In this document: one piece after another, positions 1-6,414 of the stretch
Layout of the letters: every line of letters starts with the position of its first letter
Position numbering within the stretch: the first letter of the stretch is position 1
Notes under the pieces: model-generated
What the model saw: the letters and a program-made list of their open reading frames with translations, nothing else
The model's database searches: none
What the model was told of the DNA's origin: nothing
NCBI GenBank assembly: GCA_028292145.1
Contig: JAQGMX010000374.1
Span: 1 to 6,414 of the forward strand
Source: Variovorax sp.
GTDB lineage: Bacteria > Pseudomonadota > Gammaproteobacteria > Burkholderiales > Burkholderiaceae_C
Length of the DNA stretch: 6,414 bases
Direction: 5' to 3'
Made by a program: the position numbers and the translations under genes

Positions 1-779
1 GTGTGCGGCGACAGCGGCGAAAGAATGCCGGCCGTCGCCGCGTGCTTCTTCACGATGATCCAGAACATCACGCGCGTCATGCCCGACCCGCGCGCGGTCA
101 CGAACAGATCCGGCGTCTGCTGTCCGCCGAGGATCGCGGGCCGCGACGCCTCCATGTAGCGCTCGATCCAGCGCCGCGCCTCGCCACCGAACGGCACGAG
201 GCGTTCCTTGTTTCCCTTGCCGAGCACGCGCAGCACGCCGTCGTTCATGCTCAGCTCGAACACCTTCAGCGACACCAGTTCGCTCACCCGCAGACCGCTC
301 GCATACATCAGCTCCAACATCGCGCGGTCGCGCAGGCCGAGCGTCTCGCCGACGTCGGGCGCATTCAGCAGATCGTCGACCTGCTTCTCGCTCATCGTCT
401 TGATCGCGCGCGGCGCCTGCCGGGCCGGTGCGAGCCGCAGTGTCGGATCGGCAACGAGCCGGCTCTCGCGCACGGCCCAGCGAAAGTAGCGCTTGAAGAC
501 CGTCAACCGCCGGTTGGCCGAGGTGGCCTTGCCGCTCTTGCCTTCCTTGTTCTTCTCCAGCAGCCGCGCGCCCATGTAGGCCTGCACGTCGTGCTCGGTC
601 GCGGCGCCGAGAGCCGACTTCCGCTCGGTCGCAAGCCATTGCGCGAACACGGCCAGGTCTCGGCGATAGGCGGCCAGCGTGTTGCGGGAGAGGCCGTCCT
701 CGAGCCAGAGCGCATCGATGAAGTCGTCGATCTCCGGCCATTGGGGCGGCGTGGGGGCATCGGTCACTGTACTCGGCAT
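1..779 (-). CDS. xerD: XerD-type tyrosine recombinase (3' end missing)
   Basis: Site-specific tyrosine recombinase; with XerC, XerD resolves chromosome dimers at dif sites during division. The visible 259 codons contain the N-terminal SAM-like core-binding domain (about residues 15-105, including SRNTLAAYRRDL at 31-42) and the start of the catalytic domain. Catalytic Arg is R164 in YASGLRVSEL and catalytic Lys is K188 in GKGNKER. The R-to-K spacing of 24 equals that between R148 and K172 of E. coli XerD. The sequence stops at SPLSPH, just before the expected HxxR box, so the second Arg, the histidines and the nucleophilic Tyr lie outside the window. The N-terminus is about 16 residues longer than in E. 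coli XerD, partly from a KNKEGKSGKATS insert near 77-88. The ATG at 779 is the first Met; no clear Shine-Dalgarno precedes it. XerD is preferred over XerC or an integrase because of the close match around both catalytic residues and the absence of mobile-element neighbours. Confidence 0.9.
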   Translation of the reverse strand, partial: MPSTVTDAPTPPQWPEIDDFIDALWLEDGLSRNTLAAYRRDLAVFAQWLATERKSALGAATEHDVQAYMGARLLEKNKEGKSGKATSANRRLTVFKRYFRWAVRESRLVADPTLRLAPARQAPRAIKTMSEKQVDDLLNAPDVGETLGLRDRAMLELMYASGLRVSELVSLKVFELSMNDGVLRVLGKGNKERLVPFGGEARRWIERYMEASRPAILGGQQTPDLFVTARGSGMTRVMFWIIVKKHAATAGILSPLSPH

Positions 780-795
780 AGACGCTCAAGATACC

Positions 796-825
796 AAACA
801 AAAACGCCGCCCCGAAAGGCGGCGT
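796..825 (-). terminator. Intrinsic terminator after the Bug receptor gene
   Basis: On the minus strand an 8-bp perfect stem (ACGCCGCC, 825-818, pairing with GGCGGCGT, 811-804) closes a six-base TTTCGG loop. It is followed at once by a T-rich tract (TTTTTGTTTG, running down to about 795). It begins about 20 nt after the receptor stop codon at 845 and ends about 16 nt before the xerD start at 779. The order hairpin then T-tract fits only minus-strand termination. Confidence 0.9.
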
Positions 826-844
826 CGCTTCAAAGGCGGAAACG

Positions 845-1846
845 TCAGTCGAGCTTCAGCTTCTGCTTGACCACGACCTGCTTGTAGACCTCGTACTCGG
901 CCTTGATCTGCGCGGCGAACTGTTCCGGCGTGTTGGCGACGATCACCGAATCGGTGTCCTCGATGCGCTTGCGCACTGCAGGATCGGCCAGCGCCTTGCG
1001 GGTGCCTTCGCTGATCTTGTCGACGATGTCCTTCGGCAGGCCCTTCGGCCCGAGGATGCCGTAGTACGCCATGCGGTTGACCGGCTCCAGGCCGACTTCC
1101 TTGAACGTCGGGACGTTGGGCAAGGCACCCACGCGCTGCGGCGCGCTGACCACGATCGGGATCAACTTGCCGGCCTTGATGAAGGGCAGCGCCGAAGGCA
1201 GGTTGTCGAAAATGATCGGCACCTGGCCGGCCACCGTGTCGTTCAGCGCCGGTCCGGCGCCTCGGTACGGAATGTGCGTCACGAAGGTGGTGGTCAGGCT
1301 CTTGTAGAGCTCCATCAGCATGTGCCCGATGCCGCCCGTGCCCGACGTCGCATACGAATACTTGCCCGGATTCTTCTTCAGCTCCGCCACGAACTCGGCA
1401 TAGTTCTTCGCCGGAAAGCTCGGATTGACCGCGATGATGTTCGGCGTCGCGGCGATGTTGATGATCGGCGTGAAGTCGGTGATGGGGTCGTAGGGCACCT
1501 TCGGGTTGATGGCCGGGTTCGCCGCCGTGCTCGACACGGTCGCGATGCCGAGCTTGTAGCCGTCCGGTGCGGCGCGCGCCGTCTCGGCAGCGCCCACGAT
1601 GCCGCCGCCGCCCGGGCGGTTCACCACGATCACGCTCTGGCCGAGCACCCGGCCCAGCGGGTCGGCGATCACGCGGGCCACGATATCGGTCGTGCCGCCC
1701 GGCGCGAACGGCACGGACAACTCGATCGGCTTGTTGGGATAGCCCTGCGCCGCGGCAGGGCCGGCAAAGAAAACCGCGCCGGTGACTGCACCCAGTGCGA
1801 CCAATGCCGAGGTACCGGTGCGCTTGTTGAATTGACGACGTTGCAT
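845..1846 (-). CDS. Bug/TctC-family periplasmic solute-binding receptor
   Basis: Exported tripartite-tricarboxylate-transporter receptor (Bug family, typically 320-335 aa; 333 aa here) that binds a small carboxylate or similar solute in the periplasm. The N-terminus MQRRQFNKR, a hydrophobic stretch (about residues 12-30) and AAA at 31-33 before QGYPNKP look like a Tat-like or Sec signal peptide cleaved near residue 33. Family hallmarks are PFAPGGTTDIVAR (46-58), NRPGGGGIVG (76-85), YSYATSGTGG (163-172) and YRGAGPALNDTVAGQVP (194-210). I place the start at ATG 1846 because GAGGAG lies 7 nt upstream; an in-frame GTG at 1861 is possible, but it would put this ribosome site inside the coding region. 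No TctA or TctB membrane genes are visible, as is common for the many orphan Bug genes of Bordetella and relatives. The ligand cannot be read from sequence. The gene ends at a strong terminator, so it is probably monocistronic. Confidence 0.93.
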   Translation of the reverse strand: MQRRQFNKRTGTSALVALGAVTGAVFFAGPAAAQGYPNKPIELSVPFAPGGTTDIVARVIADPLGRVLGQSVIVVNRPGGGGIVGAAETARAAPDGYKLGIATVSSTAANPAINPKVPYDPITDFTPIINIAATPNIIAVNPSFPAKNYAEFVAELKKNPGKYSYATSGTGGIGHMLMELYKSLTTTFVTHIPYRGAGPALNDTVAGQVPIIFDNLPSALPFIKAGKLIPIVVSAPQRVGALPNVPTFKEVGLEPVNRMAYYGILGPKGLPKDIVDKISEGTRKALADPAVRKRIEDTDSVIVANTPEQFAAQIKAEYEVYKQVVVKQKLKLD

Positions 1847-1853
1847 CACGAGA

Positions 1854-1859
1854 CTCCTC
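1854..1859 (-). promoter_or_regulatory. Ribosome binding site fixing the receptor start
   Basis: GAGGAG on the minus strand, 7 nt before ATG 1846. This is a near-perfect Shine-Dalgarno and selects that ATG over the GTG at 1861, whose first codons overlap the site. Confidence 0.85.
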
Positions 1860-1908
1860 ACAAAAGACGAAAGGACGAATGCTATCGGTTCAGCTGGAAG
1901 TCAGACAC

Positions 1909-1941
1909 GAGGATTACCCCGCCACCCTGCGGTTTATCCTC
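1909..1941. repeat. Imperfect inverted repeat upstream of the AEC gene
   Basis: Arms GAGGATTACCC (1909-1919) and GGTTTATCCTC (1931-1941) are inverted copies matching at 9 of 11 positions, with six perfect outer base pairs and an 11-nt centre. It ends 5 nt before the transporter's GTG start. It could be an operator or an mRNA hairpin at the translation start; there is no T-tract, so it is not an intrinsic terminator. Confidence 0.45.
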
Positions 1942-1946
1942 GCCCG

Positions 1947-2852
1947 GTGAACTACGCACAACTGCTCTTCCCCGATTTCTCCCTCATCGTCTGCGGCTGG
2001 CTGCTGTGCCGCTACACCGCACTCGACCGCCGGGTATGGGACCAGGTCGAGAGCCTCGTCTACTACTTTCTTTTCCCGGTGCTGCTGTTCCATTCGATCG
2101 TCCGCAGCCCGATCGATTTCGGCGCCACGTCGAACCTGCTGATCGGCGGTCTGGGCGTCGGCTTGAGCGGTATCGCGCTCGCTTACGCGCTACCGTACAT
2201 CCCGGGCATCGCTTCGCGCATTGACCGCCGCGACCATGCGGCCAGTGCGCAGATCGCCTTCCGCTTCAACTCCTTCATCTGCCTGGCGATGGCCGAGCGC
2301 CTGGCCGGCCCGCAGGGGCTGCTGCTGATCGCGGTGCTGATCGGCGTCTGCGTGCCGCTTTTCAACGTCGCGGCGATATGGCCGATGGCGCATCACGCTC
2401 AGAGCGGGTTCCTGCACCAGCTCGTGCGCAATCCGCTGATCGTCGCCACGGCGGCCGGACTGCTGGTCAACGTGCTCGGCGTGACCGTGCCCGACTGGCT
2501 GACGCCGACGCTGTCGCGCATCGGCGCGGCATCGCTTGCCCTCGGCCTGCTGGCGGCGGGCGCGGGCATGCAGTTCGCGACGCTGGCGCGCGGCAAGCTG
2601 CTGGCGATATCGGTGCTGTCGATACGCCATCTGATCCTGCCGCTGATCGGCTGGTTGCTCGCGCGGGCGCTGCACCTGGATGCGATGCAGGGCAGCGTGC
2701 TGATGGCGTTTTCGGCCGTGCCGACCGCTTCCAGCGCCTACGTGCTGGCTGCGCGCATGGGCTACAACGGACCGTTCGTCGCCGGGCTGGTGACGATGTC
2801 GACGGTGCTCGGCGTGGCGAGCCTGCCGTTCGCGCTGTCGCTGCCGCGCTGA
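1947..2852 (+). CDS. AEC (auxin efflux carrier) family transporter
   Basis: Integral inner-membrane transporter of the AEC family; characterised bacterial members move small carboxylates such as malate or malonate. At 301 aa it is of normal family length. The chain is mostly hydrophobic, with about ten likely membrane segments (for example near 63-85, 123-147, 162-180, 192-210, 218-240 and 275-297). Family-like features are the N-terminal LLFPDFSLIVCGWLL, FRFNSFICLAMAERL (105-119), RNPLIVATAAGLLVN (161-175) and the C-terminal PTASSAYVLAARMGY (259-273) followed by LVTMSTVLGVASLP. The GTG start at 1947 gives the expected N-terminus, but no good Shine-Dalgarno precedes it. It diverges from the Bug receptor gene, and its last 91 bp overlap the oppositely oriented LysR gene. 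The substrate is unknown; a carboxylate is the reasonable guess. Auxin itself is not implied. Confidence 0.9.
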   Translation: MNYAQLLFPDFSLIVCGWLLCRYTALDRRVWDQVESLVYYFLFPVLLFHSIVRSPIDFGATSNLLIGGLGVGLSGIALAYALPYIPGIASRIDRRDHAASAQIAFRFNSFICLAMAERLAGPQGLLLIAVLIGVCVPLFNVAAIWPMAHHAQSGFLHQLVRNPLIVATAAGLLVNVLGVTVPDWLTPTLSRIGAASLALGLLAAGAGMQFATLARGKLLAISVLSIRHLILPLIGWLLARALHLDAMQGSVLMAFSAVPTASSAYVLAARMGYNGPFVAGLVTMSTVLGVASLPFALSLPR

Positions 2853-3796
2853 ACACGGCCGGCCTCGCGGCGGATCTCCTCGATCAGGATGCCGGCGCTC
2901 GGCGACAGCGCGCTGCCGCGACGGCGCACCAGTCCGTAGGGCTCGACCCGCGCCGTCAGCCGCACCTGCAATCGCTTCACCATGCCGTGGCGCTCGAAGA
3001 ATTCGCCCGTCTCCGCCGAAAACAGCGACACCAGCGCATCGCTCTTCGACAGCAGCAGCACGCTTGCGAAAGTGGATGACGTCTCGATCGAGTGACCCGG
3101 CAAGGTAAGGCCGGCCTGCATCAGTTCGCGTTCCAGCAGCGTGCGCAACGGCATGTGGTTGGGGAACAGCACCCACGGGTAGTGCATGAGTTCCGCCAGA
3201 TCGACGCTGCCGGCATTCGCCAGCGGATGCAGCGGCCCGACCGCCGCGCACACGCGCTCGTCGCACAACCACTCGAAGTCGAACAGCTCCGGCTGCGCCG
3301 CCACCGACGTGCGGCAGATCGCAAGCTCCAGCCGCCCTTCGGCCAGCATCTGCAGGAGCCGCGCGCTGGTGTCCTCGAACAGTTCGATGGAGATGGCCGG
3401 ATGGCTCTGCTTGACGCTGCGCACCGCCTCGACGAGCACGGTCGGCAGCGCGCCCGCAACCGCGCCGACGGCGAGCCGGCCGCCCTGCCCGCGCAGGATG
3501 CCGGTCATTTCCTCGCGCAAATGGTCGAGGTCGGTGCCGATGAGGCGCGCGTAGCGGATCACGCAGCGGCCGAGTTCGTTGGCCTCGAGTCCGTGACTGT
3601 GACGCACGAAGAGTTCGGCGCCGAAGGTTTCCTCGAGTTCGCGCAGCGCCTTGCTGGCGCCGGGCTGCGTCATCGAGGTCATCTCGGCTGCGCGGTGCAG
3701 CGAGCCCATCTGGTCGATGGCGATCAGGAGACGCAGTTGACGGAAGCGCAGGCGAGACCCGATCGCGTGCAGCGAGGGTAAATCCGGAGATGACAT
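2762..3796 (-). CDS. LysR-type transcriptional regulator, GbpR-like
   Basis: LysR-family activator/repressor. The N-terminal winged helix-turn-helix spans about residues 18-75 (LRFRQLRLLIAI, GSLHRAAEMTSMTQPGASKA with the recognition helix, then LEETFGAELFVRH). A linker helix to about 100 is followed by the effector-binding domain, beginning near GGRLAVGAVAGALP (105-118). The style resembles the GbpR/PcaQ branch that senses sugar acids and aromatic acids. At 344 aa it is longer than the usual 300-325. The fold ends near IEEIRREAGR (305-314), and residues 315-344, rich in Ser, Thr, Asn and Gly, are encoded entirely within the 91-bp overlap with the AEC gene. The start is ATG 3796 with a weak GGAA 7 nt upstream. 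It is divergent to the FAH-SDR-MFS genes across 85 bp, the classic LysR arrangement, so it probably controls them and itself; the inducer is unknown. Confidence 0.93.
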   Translation of the reverse strand: MSSPDLPSLHAIGSRLRFRQLRLLIAIDQMGSLHRAAEMTSMTQPGASKALRELEETFGAELFVRHSHGLEANELGRCVIRYARLIGTDLDHLREEMTGILRGQGGRLAVGAVAGALPTVLVEAVRSVKQSHPAISIELFEDTSARLLQMLAEGRLELAICRTSVAAQPELFDFEWLCDERVCAAVGPLHPLANAGSVDLAELMHYPWVLFPNHMPLRTLLERELMQAGLTLPGHSIETSSTFASVLLLSKSDALVSLFSAETGEFFERHGMVKRLQVRLTARVEPYGLVRRRGSALSPSAGILIEEIRREAGRVQRGSDSANGRLATPSTVDIVTSPATNGPL

Positions 3797-3818
3797 TCAG
3801 CTATTCCACGATCGACGA

Positions 3819-3835
3819 CTCTCAGTAGACGAGAG
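3819..3835. repeat. Interrupted palindrome, candidate LysR operator
   Basis: CTCTC (3819-3823) and GAGAG (3831-3835) are perfect inverted arms separated by 7 bp. They lie 23 bp upstream of the LysR gene start and 46 bp upstream of the FAH gene start. The place is right for an autoregulatory site, but arms this short can occur by chance. Confidence 0.35.
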
Positions 3836-3867
3836 CGACAGGGCATTTCAGACTCGGTGCATCTTAT

Positions 3868-3873
3868 AAAGGA
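3868..3873 (+). promoter_or_regulatory. Ribosome binding site of the FAH-family gene
   Basis: AAAGGA lies 8 nt before ATG 3882 and supports that start. The sequence from here into the ATG closely resembles that before the SDR gene at 4757-4772. Confidence 0.7.
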
Positions 3874-3881
3874 CGACAGAC

Positions 3882-4727
3882 ATGAAGCTATTGCGCCACG
3901 GCGTGAGCGGCCAGGAAAAGCCCGGCCTCCTTGACAACGACGGCATCGTCCGTGACCTTTCCGGCATCGTCGACGACATCGACGGCGTGCTGCTGTCGGG
4001 TCCGAAACTCGACGAACTCCGCCGGCTCGACCCGGCTTCGCTGCCGGCGGTCGATCCGGCGACGCGGCTCGGCCCTTGCGTCGCGCGGATCGGCAAGTTC
4101 ATCTGCATCGGTCTGAATTACGCCGATCACGCAGCCGAATCCGGCCTGCCTGTTCCGAAGGAGCCGGTGGTGTTCAACAAGTGGTTGTCGGCCGTCATCG
4201 GTCCGAACGACGAGGTGAAGATCCCGCGCGGCTCCGAGAAGACCGACTGGGAAGTCGAGCTCGGCGTGGTGATCGGGAAGACCGCCAGCTACATCGACGA
4301 AGCCGATGCGCTCGGATACGTCGCAGGCTACTGCGTCATCAACGACGTCAGCGAGCGCGAATACCAGATCGAACGCGGCGGCACGTGGGACAAGGGCAAG
4401 GGCTGCGACACCTTCGGACCGATCGGCCCATGGCTGGTGACGGCGGATGAAGTCGCCGATCCGCATGCGCTCGGTCTGTGGCTCGAAGTCGACGGCAAGC
4501 GCTATCAGAATGGAACCACCGCCACCATGATCTTCAAGGTGCCCGAAATCGTCGCCTATTTGAGCCGCTTCATGACGCTGTACCCCGGCGACGTGATCTC
4601 CACCGGCACGCCGCCCGGCGTCGGCATGGGCCAGAAGCCGGAACCGGTCTACCTGCGCGCCGGCCAGACCATGCGCCTGGGCATCGACGGGCTCGGCGAA
4701 CAGCAGCAGCAAACGATTCCAGCCTGA
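3882..4727 (+). CDS. FAH-family hydrolase, probable 2,4-diketo-3-deoxy-sugar-acid hydrolase
   Basis: Fumarylacetoacetase-superfamily enzyme of 281 aa, a normal length for this subgroup, which is often labelled ureidoglycolate lyase. An N-terminal cap of about 70 residues (MKLLRHG...QEKPGLLD) precedes the FAH core. Core motifs are FICIGLNYADHAAE (73-86), DWEVELGVVIGK with acidic metal ligands E124 and E126, NDVSERE with ligand D155, GKGCDTFGPIGPWLV (172-186) and STGTPPGVG (240-248). These are the Mg/Mn-binding and substrate-loop elements of the family. Because a 2-keto-3-deoxy-acid type dehydrogenase follows, I infer cleavage of a 2,4-diketo-3-deoxy acid (fuconate, rhamnonate or pentonate) to pyruvate plus lactate or glycolate, probably in the cytosol. 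True ureidoglycolate lyase is less likely because no purine-degradation genes are nearby. It is the first gene of the operon and ends 42 bp before the SDR start. Confidence 0.9.
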   Translation: MKLLRHGVSGQEKPGLLDNDGIVRDLSGIVDDIDGVLLSGPKLDELRRLDPASLPAVDPATRLGPCVARIGKFICIGLNYADHAAESGLPVPKEPVVFNKWLSAVIGPNDEVKIPRGSEKTDWEVELGVVIGKTASYIDEADALGYVAGYCVINDVSEREYQIERGGTWDKGKGCDTFGPIGPWLVTADEVADPHALGLWLEVDGKRYQNGTTATMIFKVPEIVAYLSRFMTLYPGDVISTGTPPGVGMGQKPEPVYLRAGQTMRLGIDGLGEQQQQTIPA

Positions 4728-4756
4728 ACGGCTTTCCCGTACGTCGACAAACAACC

Positions 4757-4761
4757 AAGGA
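4757..4761 (+). promoter_or_regulatory. Ribosome binding site of the SDR gene
   Basis: AAGGA lies 8 nt before ATG 4770, the same spacing as at the FAH gene. The two stretches, 3868-3886 and 4756-4774, agree at about 16 of 19 bases. Confidence 0.65.
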
Positions 4762-4769
4762 CAAGAGAC

Positions 4770-5522
<753 letters not shown>

Positions 5523-5527
5523 GCGGC

Positions 5528-6414
5528 ATGAACACACGTACCGCAACCCTGCCCACGGCGGCAGTGGGCAACGACGACCCGGGCATCCAGGCAATCTACG
5601 ACAAGGTCTTCTGGCGCTTCGTGCCGCTGCTGGTGATCTGCTTCGTCTGCGCCTATCTCGACCGCGTCAACATCAGCTTCGCCAAGCTGCAGATGCAGAG
5701 CGAACTGGGTTTCAGCGACGCCGTCTACGGCCTCGGCGCCAGCGTGTTCTTTCTCGGCTACTTCCTGTTCGAAGTGCCGAGCAACATGCTGCTGCACCGC
5801 GTCGGCGCCCGCGCCTGGATCGCCCGCATCATGATCACCTGGGGCATTGCCTCGGCCTGCACGATGTTCGTCCGAGACGAAACCTGGTTCTACATCGTGC
5901 GCTTCTTCATCGGCGCGCTCGAAGCCGGTTTCGTGCCCGGCGCGCTGTACTTCTTCACCCAGTGGTTCCCGGCCGAGCGGCGCGGACGGATCAACACCTT
6001 CTTCATGGCGTCGATCGCGCTCTGCGGAATCATCGGCGGCCCGATATCGGGTGGCATCATGAAGTTCATGGACGGTGCCTACGGGCTTTCGGGCTGGCAG
6101 TGGCTGTTCCTGATCGAGGGCATTCCGTCGGTGATCCTGGGTTTCGTCGTCATCGCCGTGCTCGACAACAGGATCGAAGACGCGAAATGGCTCGACGCCG
6201 AAGAGAAGCGGCGCTGGAGTGCGCTGATCCACAACGAGAAGAAGTCGGAAGCCGTGCACAGCTTCGGCGCCGCGCTGCGCGAGTTGCCGACGTACACGCT
6301 GTCGGTCATCTACCTGTGCCTGGCCGCCGGCATCTACGGGCTGGTATTCTGGATGCCGCAGCTGATCCGCACCGCGGGCACGCAGGACACCTTCGTGATC
6401 GGCCTGATCTCCGC
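5528..6414 (+). CDS. MFS permease, anion:cation symporter (ACS) family (3' end missing)
   Basis: Inner-membrane secondary transporter. The 295 visible codons, of about 430 expected, cover the N-terminal six-helix bundle, the central cytoplasmic loop and the start of the second bundle. A polar tail (1-25) leads into the first helix (about 30-46), ending in YLDRVNISFA (43-52), a hallmark of the ACS/phthalate-permease family. Next come YGLGASVFFLGYFLFEVPSN (67-86), LLHRVGARAWIARIMITWG (88-106, the MFS loop 2-3 motif), RFFIGALEAGFVPG (125-138) and the WFPAERRGR loop (147-154). The central charged loop is near 214-245. Family members import organic and sugar acids (galactonate, glucarate, tartrate, phthalate) with protons. 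The start at ATG 5528 lies 5 bp after the SDR stop; the ribosome site is poor, which suggests translational coupling. It is probably the uptake system for the substrate processed by the two upstream enzymes. Confidence 0.92.
   Translation, partial: MNTRTATLPTAAVGNDDPGIQAIYDKVFWRFVPLLVICFVCAYLDRVNISFAKLQMQSELGFSDAVYGLGASVFFLGYFLFEVPSNMLLHRVGARAWIARIMITWGIASACTMFVRDETWFYIVRFFIGALEAGFVPGALYFFTQWFPAERRGRINTFFMASIALCGIIGGPISGGIMKFMDGAYGLSGWQWLFLIEGIPSVILGFVVIAVLDNRIEDAKWLDAEEKRRWSALIHNEKKSEAVHSFGAALRELPTYTLSVIYLCLAAGIYGLVFWMPQLIRTAGTQDTFVIGLIS

Larger units (their letters stand above)
1847..1946. promoter_or_regulatory. Divergent intergenic region, receptor / AEC transporter
   Basis: This 100-bp gap separates the minus-strand receptor gene from the plus-strand transporter gene, so it must carry the promoter for the receptor and probably one for the transporter. 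I could not identify a convincing -35/-10 pair on either strand. The right third contains the imperfect inverted repeat listed separately. Confidence 0.5.
3797..3881. promoter_or_regulatory. Divergent LysR / catabolic operon control region
   Basis: This 85-bp gap should hold the operator and back-to-back promoters of the LysR gene and the FAH operon. It contains the interrupted palindrome CTCTC-N7-GAGAG (3819-3835), a candidate LysR half-site pair. The palindrome is not a symmetric T-N11-A box. TATAAA at 3865-3870 overlaps the ribosome binding site and is too close to the ATG to be a comfortable -10 element. Confidence 0.5.

Noticed and set aside
1..779. xerD as the integrase of a mobile element or genomic island
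   Set aside because: Both visible catalytic motifs match chromosomal XerD closely, and there are no tRNA, attachment repeats, excisionase or phage genes nearby.
3..887. Plus-strand open frame of 294 codons opposite xerD
   Set aside because: Arg/His-rich translation with no domain; it runs through the receptor gene's terminator and stop, and xerD on the other strand is unmistakable.
1274..2224. Plus-strand open frame of 316 codons spanning the receptor gene, the divergent gap and the AEC 5' end
   Set aside because: It crosses gene boundaries and has low-complexity Arg/His composition; explained as a shadow.
2843..2871. GCCGCG/CGCGGC inverted arms at the AEC stop as a terminator
   Set aside because: The 17-nt loop and absence of a T-tract on either strand make it an unlikely terminator; such GC arms are common at this base composition.
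2190..3272. Minus-strand open frame of 360 codons antisense to the AEC gene and part of the LysR gene
   Set aside because: The translation is Arg/Ala/Gly/His-rich with no recognisable domain, and it overlaps two well-supported genes; typical open shadow frame in GC-rich DNA.
3865..3870. TATAAA as the -10 element of the FAH operon
   Set aside because: It overlaps the ribosome binding site, would place transcription start a few bases before the ATG, and has no -35 hexamer at proper spacing.

Overview
The window is a GC-rich (about 65% by eye), densely packed bacterial chromosome segment. The likely source is a betaproteobacterium of the order Burkholderiales or a close relative. This rests on a Bug/TctC-type periplasmic receptor with no TctA/TctB genes visible beside it, a GbpR-like LysR regulator, a FAH-family hydrolase/SDR/ACS-permease cassette, and the base composition. 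The assignment is an inference from gene content, not a database match.

Layout from left to right. (1) Positions 1-779, minus strand: the first 259 codons of a XerD-type tyrosine recombinase, cut by the window edge. (2) Positions 796-825: a strong intrinsic terminator for the next gene. (3) Positions 845-1846, minus: an exported Bug-family (TctC-like) solute receptor. (4) Positions 1847-1946: a short divergent regulatory gap containing an imperfect inverted repeat. (5) Positions 1947-2852, plus: an AEC (auxin efflux carrier) family membrane transporter. (6) Positions 2762-3796, minus: a LysR-type regulator whose 3' end overlaps the transporter gene tail-to-tail by 91 bp. (7) Positions 3797-3881: the divergent gap between the regulator and the catabolic genes, with a small interrupted palindrome. 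(8) Positions 3882-6414, plus: a tight three-gene run of FAH-family hydrolase, short-chain dehydrogenase and MFS permease of the anion:cation symporter (ACS) type. The permease is cut by the right edge.

The most coherent functional unit is the right half. The MFS permease would import an organic or sugar acid, the SDR would oxidise a 2-keto-3-deoxy acid at C4, and the FAH-family hydrolase would cleave the 2,4-diketo product to pyruvate plus lactate or glycolate. The divergent LysR protein would control this set. That is the logic of the known non-phosphorylative L-fucose/L-rhamnose/L-pentose (diketo-hydrolase) routes. The upstream enzymes (sugar dehydrogenase, lactonase, sugar-acid dehydratase) are not in the window, so the substrate stays open. 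The left half is a housekeeping recombinase gene next to two transport genes with no demonstrated link to it. I saw no RNA genes, CRISPR arrays, insertion sequences or phage genes. Nothing here is clearly a new system; the points most worth a second look are the convergent coding overlap, the cassette's substrate and the two inverted repeats.
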